NCBI GenBank assembly: GCA_963824905.1
Contig: CAWGRH010000014.1
Location: 544,815 to 608,814 of the forward strand
From: JAJPKK01 sp963824905
GTDB taxonomy: Bacteria; Pseudomonadota; Alphaproteobacteria; Rhizobiales; Xanthobacteraceae
Direction: 5' to 3'
Length of the DNA: 64,000 bases
Shown here: piece after piece, positions 55,130 through 63,279 of the stretch
How positions within the stretch are numbered: the stretch's first letter is position 1
Layout: every line of letters begins with the position of its first letter
The notes under the pieces: model-generated
What the model was told of the DNA's origin: nothing
Seen by the model: only the letters and a program-made list of their open reading frames with translations
Database searches by the model: none
Position numbers and translations under genes: made by a program

Positions 55130-56098
55130 ATGAGTTTGGTTTTTAGAAGAATGAAAGCAGCAAGTCATGACCGGCGAACGCTCAAGAAGAAGGACAAGTC
55201 GGAACGCAGGGCCGTTGCACAGACGCCTGCGCCCGTTGATCAAAAAACGGCACCGTCGACCTCGAAGCCTGTTTCGCTTCGAATCAGCAAGATCGTCATC
55301 GGACAACGGCTTCGCAAACTTAATAAAGCGACGGTGGAGGTAATCGCTGAGTCGATGCGTGAGGTCGGCCAGCTTTCGCCGATTTGGGTTCGCAAGATTA
55401 AGAAGAAGGACGCCAAAACCGGCGAGACCTCGACGGTACCGAAGATCATCGCAGGTGTGCACCGCGTTGAGGCCAAGAAAACGCTTGGTGAGAAGAAGGT
55501 TGACGCCGTCTACTTCGATGTCGACGAGCAAGGGGCGTTGCTGTTGGAAATCTCCGAAAATCTTGATCGGGGAGAGCTGACCGCACTTGAGCGCGCCGAG
55601 CACATTGACAAGAAAGTACAGCTTATTCGTGCAAGACGTAATGCAGCACAAACTGCAATTCCTGGTGGGCGGCAGCCGAAGGACAAGGCGATCAGTGCCT
55701 CTGCCCGCGAACTCAGCCACAGCAGGGACGTCATCAGCAGATCCAGCCGTATTGCCGGAATGTCCGACGCGGCGAAGGCGAAAGCCACAGAGCTCGAACT
55801 CGACGATAACGAGTCCGCGCTGCTGAAGATCGCCAAGAAGAAGCCGAACGAGCAGATCGCCATGGCCGAGCAGTTGGGGGTTAAAAAGAAGAGAACTGCG
55901 AAGGCACCCAAGAAGTTGGCCGACGTTGAGAGCGTGAGGGCCGACACAACGACCTACGCGGTGCTGCAGGCGCGGTGGACGAAACTGCCGAATTTTCGCC
56001 GCGCGTTCGGCAACGCCACGGAAAATGCTCGCCGGAAGTTCATCCGTATGCTTCAGACGATCCCGCTGACCGGGCAGAAGAAGGCCGCGCGGAATTAG
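55130..56098 (+). CDS. ParB/Spo0J-type nuclease-domain protein
   Basis: A 322-residue basic protein. After a Lys/Arg-rich N-tail (about 1-50) comes a ParB N-terminal domain: LRISKIVIGQRLRKL, SMREVGQLSPIWVRK, IIAGVHRVEAKKTLG (in place of the usual GERR) and ENLDRGELTALERAEHI. A helix-turn-helix region (about 185-230) and another basic tail follow. No parA gene is adjacent, so a partition role is unlikely; such orphans in islands often regulate or cut DNA. ATG 55130 has AGAGGA nine bases upstream. Confidence 0.78.
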   Translation: MSLVFRRMKAASHDRRTLKKKDKSERRAVAQTPAPVDQKTAPSTSKPVSLRISKIVIGQRLRKLNKATVEVIAESMREVGQLSPIWVRKIKKKDAKTGETSTVPKIIAGVHRVEAKKTLGEKKVDAVYFDVDEQGALLLEISENLDRGELTALERAEHIDKKVQLIRARRNAAQTAIPGGRQPKDKAISASARELSHSRDVISRSSRIAGMSDAAKAKATELELDDNESALLKIAKKKPNEQIAMAEQLGVKKKRTAKAPKKLADVESVRADTTTYAVLQARWTKLPNFRRAFGNATENARRKFIRMLQTIPLTGQKKAARN

Positions 56099-56157
56099 CT
56101 CCAGCGACGCGACGTAGGCGAGCCGGGCGGCGCGAGCAGTCAGTCCGGCCCGAGAGA

Positions 56158-56184
56158 GGCCCGGGGTAGCGCCCCGGGCCTTTT
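56158..56184 (+). terminator. rho-independent terminator of the ParB-domain gene
   Basis: Perfect 9-bp stem GGCCCGGGG / CCCCGGGCC with a five-base loop, followed by four T residues, 60 bases after the stop codon. Confidence 0.85.
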
Positions 56185-56813
56185 GATTCGCGAAGACCAC
56201 ACCCAGCGCGGCAGCACAGATGGCGTCCTGCCCGGGGCCATTGCGATATCCCCGAGGAGCGTCCGCGCCCGCGCCTGACAGCTTGCGGAGACGCGTTCGC
56301 GTCGCGATCACCAGCTGATCGGACTCATCGCGTCGGGGGCGATCCCAGCACTGAACCCGGCGATAAGCCTACGGTACCGGCTCCCGGCGAACCTGGCGGC
56401 GGAGCGTCTACCACATCCGGTGCTCGCGATCCGGCGTCGCCGGCTCGACCGAGCCCGCGATCCCGTGAAGGCGACCACCGTCGCGCCGGCGACCATCTGA
56501 CGGTTGTCCTGCGCGGGACGCTACCGCTAAGACGGGCCATGCGCCGCGGCGGCGAAGCTCGGGGCGCATTCGTTCACGTCGGTTGGCGAAACCTTGGTGT
56601 GGTCCTGACCGGGGTCGGGATCGTGCTGCATCACCATGGCGCGGTGAGCGACGCGATGCTGTGCGCGTTCGACCTCCTGAGGCATGCGCCCACGGCTCAA
56701 ACGTGGTTTCAGGAATTTCGCGAGCACCTCTATCCTCCGGCTCGGCTCCTGCTTCGCGATCCACGCAGATCGCTGTATGTTCAGCCCGCCTTTCACTCTT
56801 TGGGAGTTCAGAC
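56185..56813. other. intergenic, no intact gene recognised
   Basis: About 630 GC-rich bases. A plus-strand stretch (56278-56500) reads LIGLIASGAIPALNPAISLRYRLP and further protein-like sequence without a start codon, perhaps the remnant of an unidentified gene. The rest holds overlapping short frames on both strands. The promoter for the DUF5666-like gene should be near its end. Confidence 0.4.
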
Positions 56814-57425
56814 ATGATCACGATGCGGATCGTGGCAGCCGCCGCCTTGGCGGCGCTACTTGCAGTTTCCACCGCGTCAGCGCAACAACAGACCCATCGC
56901 GTTGCCGGCACCATCGACAAGGTCGAGGGCAAGACGCTGTTCATCAAATCGGCCAGCGGCCCAGTCACCCTGACGCTCGCCGACAATGCGGTGATCGTCG
57001 CGCGGGTGAAGGCTTCCGCCGCCGACATCAAGCCAGGCGACTACGTCGCTAGCGGCGGCGTCCCGCAGCCCGACGGCACACAGAAGGCGGTCGAGTTGCG
57101 CATTTTTCCGGAGAGCATGCGAGGCAATGGCGACGGACATCGGCCGGGGTGGCCGGGCGCTACCAACGGCACCATGACCAATGGCGCGGTTGGCCAGACC
57201 GTCACCAGTGTGGACGGCCCGGTCCTGACCGTGAAATTCAAGGACGGCGCGGCAGAGAAAAAGCTCATCGTCGGCCCGAACGTGCCGATTTCTCGTTTGG
57301 AGGTCTCCGACAGAAACGAGCTGAAATCAGGTGCCGCCGTCGCGGCGGCCGCTGCCACCAAGCAGCCGGATGGCACCTTCACGGCCGCCCGCATCGACGT
57401 AGGCCGCGGCGGCGTCGTGCCCTGA
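56814..57425 (+). CDS. exported DUF5666-like beta-rich protein
   Basis: A 203-residue protein with a signal peptide (1-24, ends ASAQQ) and two copies of an OB-like strand pattern: RVAGTIDKVEGKTLFIKSASGPVTLTLADN and VGQTVTSVDGPVLTVKFKDGAAEKKLIVGPN. This duplicated layout fits DUF5666-type periplasmic proteins of unknown function. ATG 56814 has GGGAG seven bases upstream. It is convergent with clpX (61 bases between stops). Confidence 0.72.
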   Translation: MITMRIVAAAALAALLAVSTASAQQQTHRVAGTIDKVEGKTLFIKSASGPVTLTLADNAVIVARVKASAADIKPGDYVASGGVPQPDGTQKAVELRIFPESMRGNGDGHRPGWPGATNGTMTNGAVGQTVTSVDGPVLTVKFKDGAAEKKLIVGPNVPISRLEVSDRNELKSGAAVAAAAATKQPDGTFTAARIDVGRGGVVP

Positions 57426-57486
57426 GCGATCTTGCTGAAGTTGCGGTTCGGACCAACGCCGGCGCTGGTCCGGGCCGCATCGTTGC

Positions 57487-58755
57487 TCAGGCGATTGCGC
57501 CGCCAGTTCGGTTTGAGCGATCTGAGTAGATATGCAGCGGAGGCGCTGTTCCCTCCACGACCTGCTTCGTGATCTCCACGCCCGTGACGCCTTCCAAACT
57601 TGGCAGGTCGAACATGGTGTCGAGCAGAACGCTCTCGATGATCGAGCGTAGTCCCCGCGCGCCCGTCTTGCGTTCTATCGCTTTCCGGGCAATGGCGCTC
57701 AGCGCCTCCTCGGCAAAGCTGAGGGCGATGCTCTCCATCTCGAACAGCCGATGGTACTGCTTGACCAGCGCGTTCTTCGGCTCGACCAAGATGCGTTTGA
57801 GGGTAGCCTCGTCGAGGTCTTCGAGGGTGGCAAGCACAGGCAGGCGCCCGACGAACTCCGGGATCAGGCCGTACTTCAGCAGGTCCTCAGGCTCGACCTC
57901 ACGGAAGATCTCGCCCGCCTTGCGGTCCTCGGGCGCGGCGACCTTGGCGCCGAAGCCAATCGAGGTCGAGCGACCGCGGGCCGAGATGATCTTCTCCAGG
58001 CCGCCGAACGCGCCACCACAAATGAACAGGATGTTGGCGGTATCGACTTGCAGGAACTCCTGCTGAGGGTGCTTGCGACCGCCCTGCGGAGGCACCGAGG
58101 CGATGGTCCCTTCGATCATCTTGAGCAGCGCCTGCTGCACTCCTTCCCCCGACACGTCGCGGGTGATCGAAGGGTTCTCGGATTTGCGGCTGATCTTGTC
58201 GATTTCGTCGATATAGACGATGCCACGCTGGGCCCGTTCGATGTTGTAGTCGGAAGCCTGCAGCAGCTTGAGAATGATGTTCTCGACGTCTTCGCCGACA
58301 TAGCCTGCCTCGGTGAGCGTCGTGGCGTCGGCCATAGTGAAGGGCACGTCGAGAATGCGCGCGAGCGTCTGGGCGAGCAGCGTCTTCCCCGATCCGGTGG
58401 GACCGATCAGCAGGATGTTTGACTTGGCGAGTTCAACCTCGTCGTGCTTGGTCTGATGATGCAAGCGCTTGTAGTGATTGTGAACGGCGACGGACAGCAC
58501 CTTCTTCGCATGATCCTGGCCGATGACGTAATCGTCGAGAACTTTGCGAATATCCTTTGGCGTCGGAATGCCGTCGCGGGATTTGCCCAGAGAGGATTTG
58601 ACCTCCTCGCGGATGATATCCTTGCACAGCTCAACGCATTCATCGCAGATGAACACCGTCGGCCCCGCGATAAGCTTGCGGACCTCGTGCTGGCTCTTCC
58701 CGCAGAACGAGCAATAGAGCGTATTCTTTGTATCGCCGCCTATGATCTTGCCCAT
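57487..58755 (-). CDS. clpX: ATP-dependent Clp protease ATP-binding subunit ClpX
   Basis: A 422-residue AAA+ unfoldase, full length. The N-terminal zinc domain has CSFCGKSQ and CDEC. Walker A is GPTGSGKT, Walker B IVYIDEID, the pore loop TEAGYVGED, and the IGF-type loop for ClpP docking falls near TSIGFGAK. ClpX feeds substrates to ClpP. No clpP, lon or tig gene is adjacent, unlike the usual chromosomal arrangement, and the neighbours are accessory genes, so this may be a second copy. ATG 58755 begins MGKIIGGDTKNTLYC as in canonical ClpX. Confidence 0.93.
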   Translation of the reverse strand: MGKIIGGDTKNTLYCSFCGKSQHEVRKLIAGPTVFICDECVELCKDIIREEVKSSLGKSRDGIPTPKDIRKVLDDYVIGQDHAKKVLSVAVHNHYKRLHHQTKHDEVELAKSNILLIGPTGSGKTLLAQTLARILDVPFTMADATTLTEAGYVGEDVENIILKLLQASDYNIERAQRGIVYIDEIDKISRKSENPSITRDVSGEGVQQALLKMIEGTIASVPPQGGRKHPQQEFLQVDTANILFICGGAFGGLEKIISARGRSTSIGFGAKVAAPEDRKAGEIFREVEPEDLLKYGLIPEFVGRLPVLATLEDLDEATLKRILVEPKNALVKQYHRLFEMESIALSFAEEALSAIARKAIERKTGARGLRSIIESVLLDTMFDLPSLEGVTGVEITKQVVEGTAPPLHIYSDRSNRTGGAIA

Positions 58756-58927
58756 TTTTGCCTTCCGTCAGCCAGCGTTACCACATAGGCGATGAGTTCG
58801 GTCAGCACAATGTCCCGCACGGTGTAGGGAATCCAATCAGATGCGGGAGGAACCGGGCGAGAGGAACACGGCGACGTGAACGCTTCGGCGTCGAGCCGAG
58901 ACGAACCGGAAGGAGCCTGATGTCCGG

Positions 58928-60155
58928 TTACATGGCAGCTCTAGTCGGCGGTCGAAGAAAAAAGCGCACCATTTCCCGACTGGCATCAGGTCCACGTGGG
59001 TCGGTGTAAGATCCGGCCGAGCTGCCACCAGACCAAGCATGACCCGCGCCATGCAGGATCCATTGCTCTAACAAAGTTCGTCCGCTCTCATTCGTCTGGA
59101 TCGTGCGGGTGAAACGCATCCCCCTGGCGCGATGCCTTGGCTGATTTCGGTCTCAAGAACTCGCCGCGGCTTTTGACTGAGAAATGATCTGGTCGCCGTT
59201 GATGGAATTGACCGTCCTGTCGCCATCGCCATGGAACACGATTGTTGGCACGATACTTTCGCATCGACGACGCGTTACCGTCGTTGCTGCGCCGCCCTGG
59301 CGCATAGCTGCGAATGCGGATGGTATGTCGCGTGCCGCGCCGCAGGCCAATCCGGAATGAACTCCGATCCCTGCATAGATATCTGGATAGGTAATCCCCA
59401 AGATCGCGGCCGCAGCCCCGCCCGCGGACAAGCCAGCGACATATACCCGACCGTTATCAATCGGAAAGTCACGCATGATTTGACGCGTGATTCCGGCGAT
59501 CAGAGAGGGCTCACCATGGTCGCGCCGCTGGTCGCCTTCTTTAAACCAGTTCCAGCATTTCGAGGCATTGGCCGACCGCGTTTGCGCCGGGTAGGCAACC
59601 AGAAAGGTTTGCTCTTCTGCCAAGTTGTTCATTCGGGTGCCTGCAGCAAAATCATCGGGCGATTGCGTACAGCCGTGCAGCATGACTAACAATGGCAGCG
59701 CTTGGCCGACGTAGCTGCTGGGTATGTAGAGCTTGTAAGTCCGGCCTCCCGCCTCGTTGGCAAAGGTGTGTTCGTCAAATCTTGCGCCCTCGGGCAGAGG
59801 CAATGCGGGCGTCACGCCGCGGCCGTGCATCCGCCTCAAGTCCGTTTGCCCAGCCGCGTTTGAGCATACGATCAAGGACCGGACGCCCCGTGTCGTTTCG
59901 TTGAATAGACGCAACGCCTTCGCCGAAAGGCGGTACCGTCCAAGCGCGTCCGGTCTGTTTTGACGGCGGCACCATGTCGAGCGACGCACCCGCGTTTGTT
60001 TGGTGTGCTTCGGCACGGTGATCGCCGTCGGGCGCAGTCGAGGTCGCGCCGACTGAGGGACGCGCGCCTTGCAAAAGCGCCATCGCCTCTCTGAGCCTCC
60101 CCTCGCGCGTAAGGCGGGTAGCCTCCATCATGTTGAACATCGGGCTCATCGTCAT
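58928..60155 (-). pseudogene. poly(3-hydroxyalkanoate) depolymerase-family esterase, broken
   Basis: Fragments on the minus strand line up as one secreted-type PHB depolymerase. An N-terminal MMEATRLTREGRLREAMALLQG is in one frame (60155 to about 59835). The catalytic body is in another: LVMLHGCTQSPDDFAAGTRMN, lipase box GLSAGGAAAA and FHGDGDRTVN. An in-frame TGA at 59153-59155 ends that part. The C-terminal HGAGHAWSGGSSAGSYTDPRGPDASREM continues in the same frame from about 59119. Between, a third frame reads EISQGIAPGG, the expected link, so two compensating indels are likelier than one nonsense change. All catalytic parts survive; the lesions look recent or artefactual. Confidence 0.8.
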
Positions 60156-60253
60156 CGGTGGTTGCTCCTGTTTGCAGAATTTCGACAAAGCGAGATCGGT
60201 CCCTCCTTGCGGAGGGTTGACGTCCGCGCACGAACCGCGGCCGGAACGAGCGA

Positions 60254-60670
60254 TTAGTGAATTCGATCTTTGAGTGCCGCCTTCACCGCCGCGGGCGCTT
60301 GCAAAGCTCCGAGCACGTGAATGGAGGCAATCGTCTCGCGAGCCAATTCGGGAGAGACGTCGTCCGCGATGACGGCCAGCCCGAGGACCTGTATGTGCAG
60401 GGTTTCCTTGGCCGCCCGCACGGCCTCAAGATCCTCGCGGCTGTAGCGCCTCAGTCCGAGATCGAGTTGTTGCCTCTCGACGGATTTCTTGAGCACGTCG
60501 CCATGGCGATCCAATTGGCTCCGAATCGCCGTTCGAATGAAGTCCGTGCGATTCGAATAGAAGCCTTCTCGGACCAACAGGTCGATGTGCCCAAGATCAA
60601 CGTAGCCCAGGTTGATGGTGATTTTTTCAGTGTCGGCTGAGTTCGGTCGAAGCTCATGAATCTTAGCCAT
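60254..60670 (-). CDS. CopG/ribbon-helix-helix family regulator
   Basis: A 138-residue protein whose N-terminal half has the ribbon-helix-helix pattern EKITINLGYVDLGHIDLLV followed by YSNRTDFIRTAIRSQLDRH. The C-terminal half (LHIQVLGLAVIADDVSPELA) is of unknown role, perhaps ligand-binding. Genes of this type often neighbour PHB-depolymerase-like esterases, as here, where it lies 98 bases upstream of the broken esterase on the same strand. It probably regulates that operon. Confidence 0.82.
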   Translation of the reverse strand: MAKIHELRPNSADTEKITINLGYVDLGHIDLLVREGFYSNRTDFIRTAIRSQLDRHGDVLKKSVERQQLDLGLRRYSREDLEAVRAAKETLHIQVLGLAVIADDVSPELARETIASIHVLGALQAPAAVKAALKDRIH

Positions 60671-61007
60671 CCCATCCTCACTCCATCCTTATGGATGGTA
60701 CATGGCTGTTAAATTGCGCTGTGCAAGGGCGATGCGAAGGTTTTTGTAAACGCGACCGGTGCCCGAGCGCCTATCCATTGGTGGGGCCGTCACGGAGGCG
60801 ACCCGTCCTGCAGGATGGGTCTGTCGCGCGCGGAGAAAACCGCACCACGGCCAGCGACGAGCGGCGTGAGCTGGCAGCGAATGAAGATAAGCCGCCGGCA
60901 TGAGTGACCGCGTGTTCCGGCGTTGACCGCTGGTTGAGATTGTGGTCGATCCCGAAGCCGATCCGCTAAAACAATTCAGCCGGAACTTTGAGGAGCGCAA
61001 GGAACCG
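60671..61007. other. divergent intergenic region between the CopG-type gene and glk
   Basis: 337 bases with no supported gene. It should hold the regulator's promoter on the minus strand and that of glucokinase on the plus strand. I see no further strong motif. Confidence 0.5.
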
Positions 61008-61982
61008 ATGGCCGCAGCAGGTGAAGCCGTGCTGCTCGGCGACGTCGGTGCGACGAACGCTCGCTTCGCGGTGCATTTCGATGAGATGCTTGGACCAATC
61101 GAATGGATCGAGGTTGCCGATCACCCGACATTCGGCGGCGCGCTGAAACACTTTTTGCAATCGCATGGTCGCGATCACCGCATCCCCCACGCATTGCTAG
61201 CCATCGCTGGTCCCGTGAAGGACGACCGATGCGAATTCACCAACTGCCCTTGGACGGTTGATAGTCGAGACTTGCGAAATCAGTTCGGATTTCGATCCGT
61301 CCAGCTAGTAAACGACTTCGAGGCAACCGCCTTGTCTTTGCCGCATCTCGCAAAGCAAGATTTGCGTTCCATCGGCGAAGGACGCGGTGTGCTAGGCGCC
61401 CCGATGGTTGTGCTGGGGCCTGGGTCGGGCCTCGGCGTTGCCGGGCTGGTCCAGAACGGAGCGCTCCACGTCGTCGTCCCCACCGAAGGCGGCCACGCCA
61501 CGATGGCCGCCGACTCACCCCGCGAAGATGCGATCCTCAACGTGCTGAGGCAACGCTACGGTCATGTTTCAGCCGAACGGATTCTTTCCGGGCCTGGCAT
61601 CGAAAATCTCTATGAAATCGTCGCGGCACTCGATGGTGTCGCTGTTCCAGCTCGCAATGCCGCTCAGATCACCGTTGCTGCGCTCGAAGGTGCTTGCTCG
61701 ACTTCGCGGGAGGCGCTGAACGTGTTTTGTGCCATGCTCGGCGGGTTTGCGGGCAACCTCGCGCTCACCTATGGCGCCCGGGGCGGTGTTTATATCTCCG
61801 GCGGCATCGCTCCTCGTATTCTCGATTTTCTGGTGAACTCGGAGTTCCGGCAACGGTTTGAACAAAAAGGCCGACTTACCGCATATCTCAAGGCAATTCC
61901 GACGCAAGTCATCTTGCACCCTGCTGCTACATTTATCGGACTGACATCACTCCTTGGTTCCAACTCGTCCGGATCGCGTTAG
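61008..61982 (+). CDS. glk: glucokinase
   Basis: A 324-residue ROK-unrelated, Escherichia-type glucokinase that phosphorylates glucose with ATP. Signature words: LLGDVGATNARFAV (phosphate site), LAIAGPVKDDRCEFTNCPW, LVNDFEATAL with the catalytic Asp, VLGPGSGLGVAGL and VPTEGGHATMA. ATG 61008 has AAGGAA just upstream and begins at the conserved region; the GTG at 60942 would add a poorly supported tail. It converges on a broken PfkB kinase gene; the stops overlap by four bases. Confidence 0.9.
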   Translation: MAAAGEAVLLGDVGATNARFAVHFDEMLGPIEWIEVADHPTFGGALKHFLQSHGRDHRIPHALLAIAGPVKDDRCEFTNCPWTVDSRDLRNQFGFRSVQLVNDFEATALSLPHLAKQDLRSIGEGRGVLGAPMVVLGPGSGLGVAGLVQNGALHVVVPTEGGHATMAADSPREDAILNVLRQRYGHVSAERILSGPGIENLYEIVAALDGVAVPARNAAQITVAALEGACSTSREALNVFCAMLGGFAGNLALTYGARGGVYISGGIAPRILDFLVNSEFRQRFEQKGRLTAYLKAIPTQVILHPAATFIGLTSLLGSNSSGSR

Positions 61983-62880
61983 GACCGATCCTCGAACTCA
62001 CGCCGTGTTGCCTCAATGTCGGCGAGGGTTGGCAAGCCTGCCTCGTTCCCGAGGTGCTGGATCTTGTATGCAGCGGCCGCCCGAGCGAAACGAAAGTGCT
62101 CCTCCCAACTCTGATCAGGACGAGCAAGGTAGGAAAATACGTAGGCGCCGTGGAAAACGTCGCCAGCACCGCTCGTATCGACAACACGGTGGGGTCGCGA
62201 CTGAAAGCGCGCTGAGCGAACGAATGGCCCCGGTCTCATCGTACCAGAGAAGGCCGCTTTCTCCGAGCGTCACGCCTCCAACTCGGCAACCACGACCCTT
62301 CAGATAGGCCAACATCTCGGAAGGCGTGAGCGCCATTTGCTCACAGAGCCGTTCGGCCACAATCGCCACGTCTATGAAGGCAAGCAGCTCGTGGGTGTTT
62401 GATCGAAGTCCACCACCGTCCAACGATGTGAGGATTCCGGCAGCGCGACACGTCCGCGCATAATAGATGGCGGCATCGGATTGATGGCCATCGACGTGCA
62501 AGGCACGACATCCAGTCAGATCGAGATGAGGAAACGGACCAAGATAGTCGTCATCTCGACAGCGAACGATGGCGCGCTTGCCGTCACGCGGCATGATGAA
62601 CGATAGCGACGAGGTGTTCACCTTTCGCGGGTGGATGGGAAGTTCCATGTTTCGCCGCCATATCCAGAAACATGCGCCCGAGCCAATCCTCTGCAACAGA
62701 GGTCAGAAGATCGGGGACGATGGAAAGCTTCGCACAACAAAACGCGGCAGTGACCGCGTTGCCTCCAAACGACACCGCGTAGTCCGACGCGACGTGCTTT
62801 TCGTCCCCCGTGGGCAGGCGATCCGTCAGAAAGGTGATGTCGATGTAGGTTTGGCCGATGAAAAGTGCCTGCATGGTCAT
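61979..62880 (-). pseudogene. PfkB-family sugar kinase, two frameshifts
   Basis: Three minus-strand segments in three frames form one ribokinase-family protein of about 300 residues. MQALFIGQTYIDITFL...VSFGGNAVTAAF (62880 to about 62645) is followed by IHPRKVNTSSLSFIMPRDGKRAIVR...GVTLGESGLLWY (to about 62208). The catalytic DTSGAGDVFHGAY (to 61979) is in the last. Frame changes near 62640 and 62205 each move by one base and the protein reads through perfectly once they are repaired. The substrate, possibly fructose or another hexose, is unknown. Same doubt about base errors as for the other broken genes. Confidence 0.82.
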
Positions 62881-63279
62881 GGATGTTAGGTGAATTCCGG
62901 CTTTTCTTCACGTGAGATCAACAATTGTCTCAGCGCCAACGCAGGGGAAGCGTTGCGCTGTGGAATGTTCTGTCACCCGAGTGGCGGTTCGGCGTGATGG
63001 CCCGCGGCGACGGGACCCAACCGGTGGCGCGTTTCCTCCCACACGCCGATGGACCGTGACCGGGAAATTCTGGGCCTGTGGAGCTGGCGGCGGTGTCACG
63101 GGATCCCTTGCCCTTGGAGGTCACGCCCTAGGAAAGATGTCTCGGCCTTGTTGGGCATGTTGTCCAGAAATTATCCACACAAGTTCCATTGGAGGGCGCT
63201 CTCATAGTCTCCTACCCGACCCCACCGAGATCGCCTAGGATCGTGACAACAGCGCACAAAAAACAAACGGGAGGATCTG
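62881..63279. other. intergenic, upstream of the PQQ dehydrogenase gene
   Basis: About 400 bases. The frame from 62912 to 63238 has no supported start or motif. The stretch from 63130 to 63250 is less GC-rich and is the likeliest promoter for the dehydrogenase. No stem-loop of note was seen. Confidence 0.45.

Larger units (their letters stand above)
51690..56184. mobile_element. left part of a tRNA-Arg-integrated genomic island
   Basis: The segment starts at the tRNA-Arg 3' end and holds integrase, excisionase-like gene, a lower-GC unknown gene, an IS1380 remnant and a ParB-domain gene. Base composition falls noticeably at 53450-54330. No second copy of the tRNA 3' end was found in the rest of the window, so the right boundary is unknown; 56184 marks only the last clearly foreign gene's terminator. 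Confidence 0.65.
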
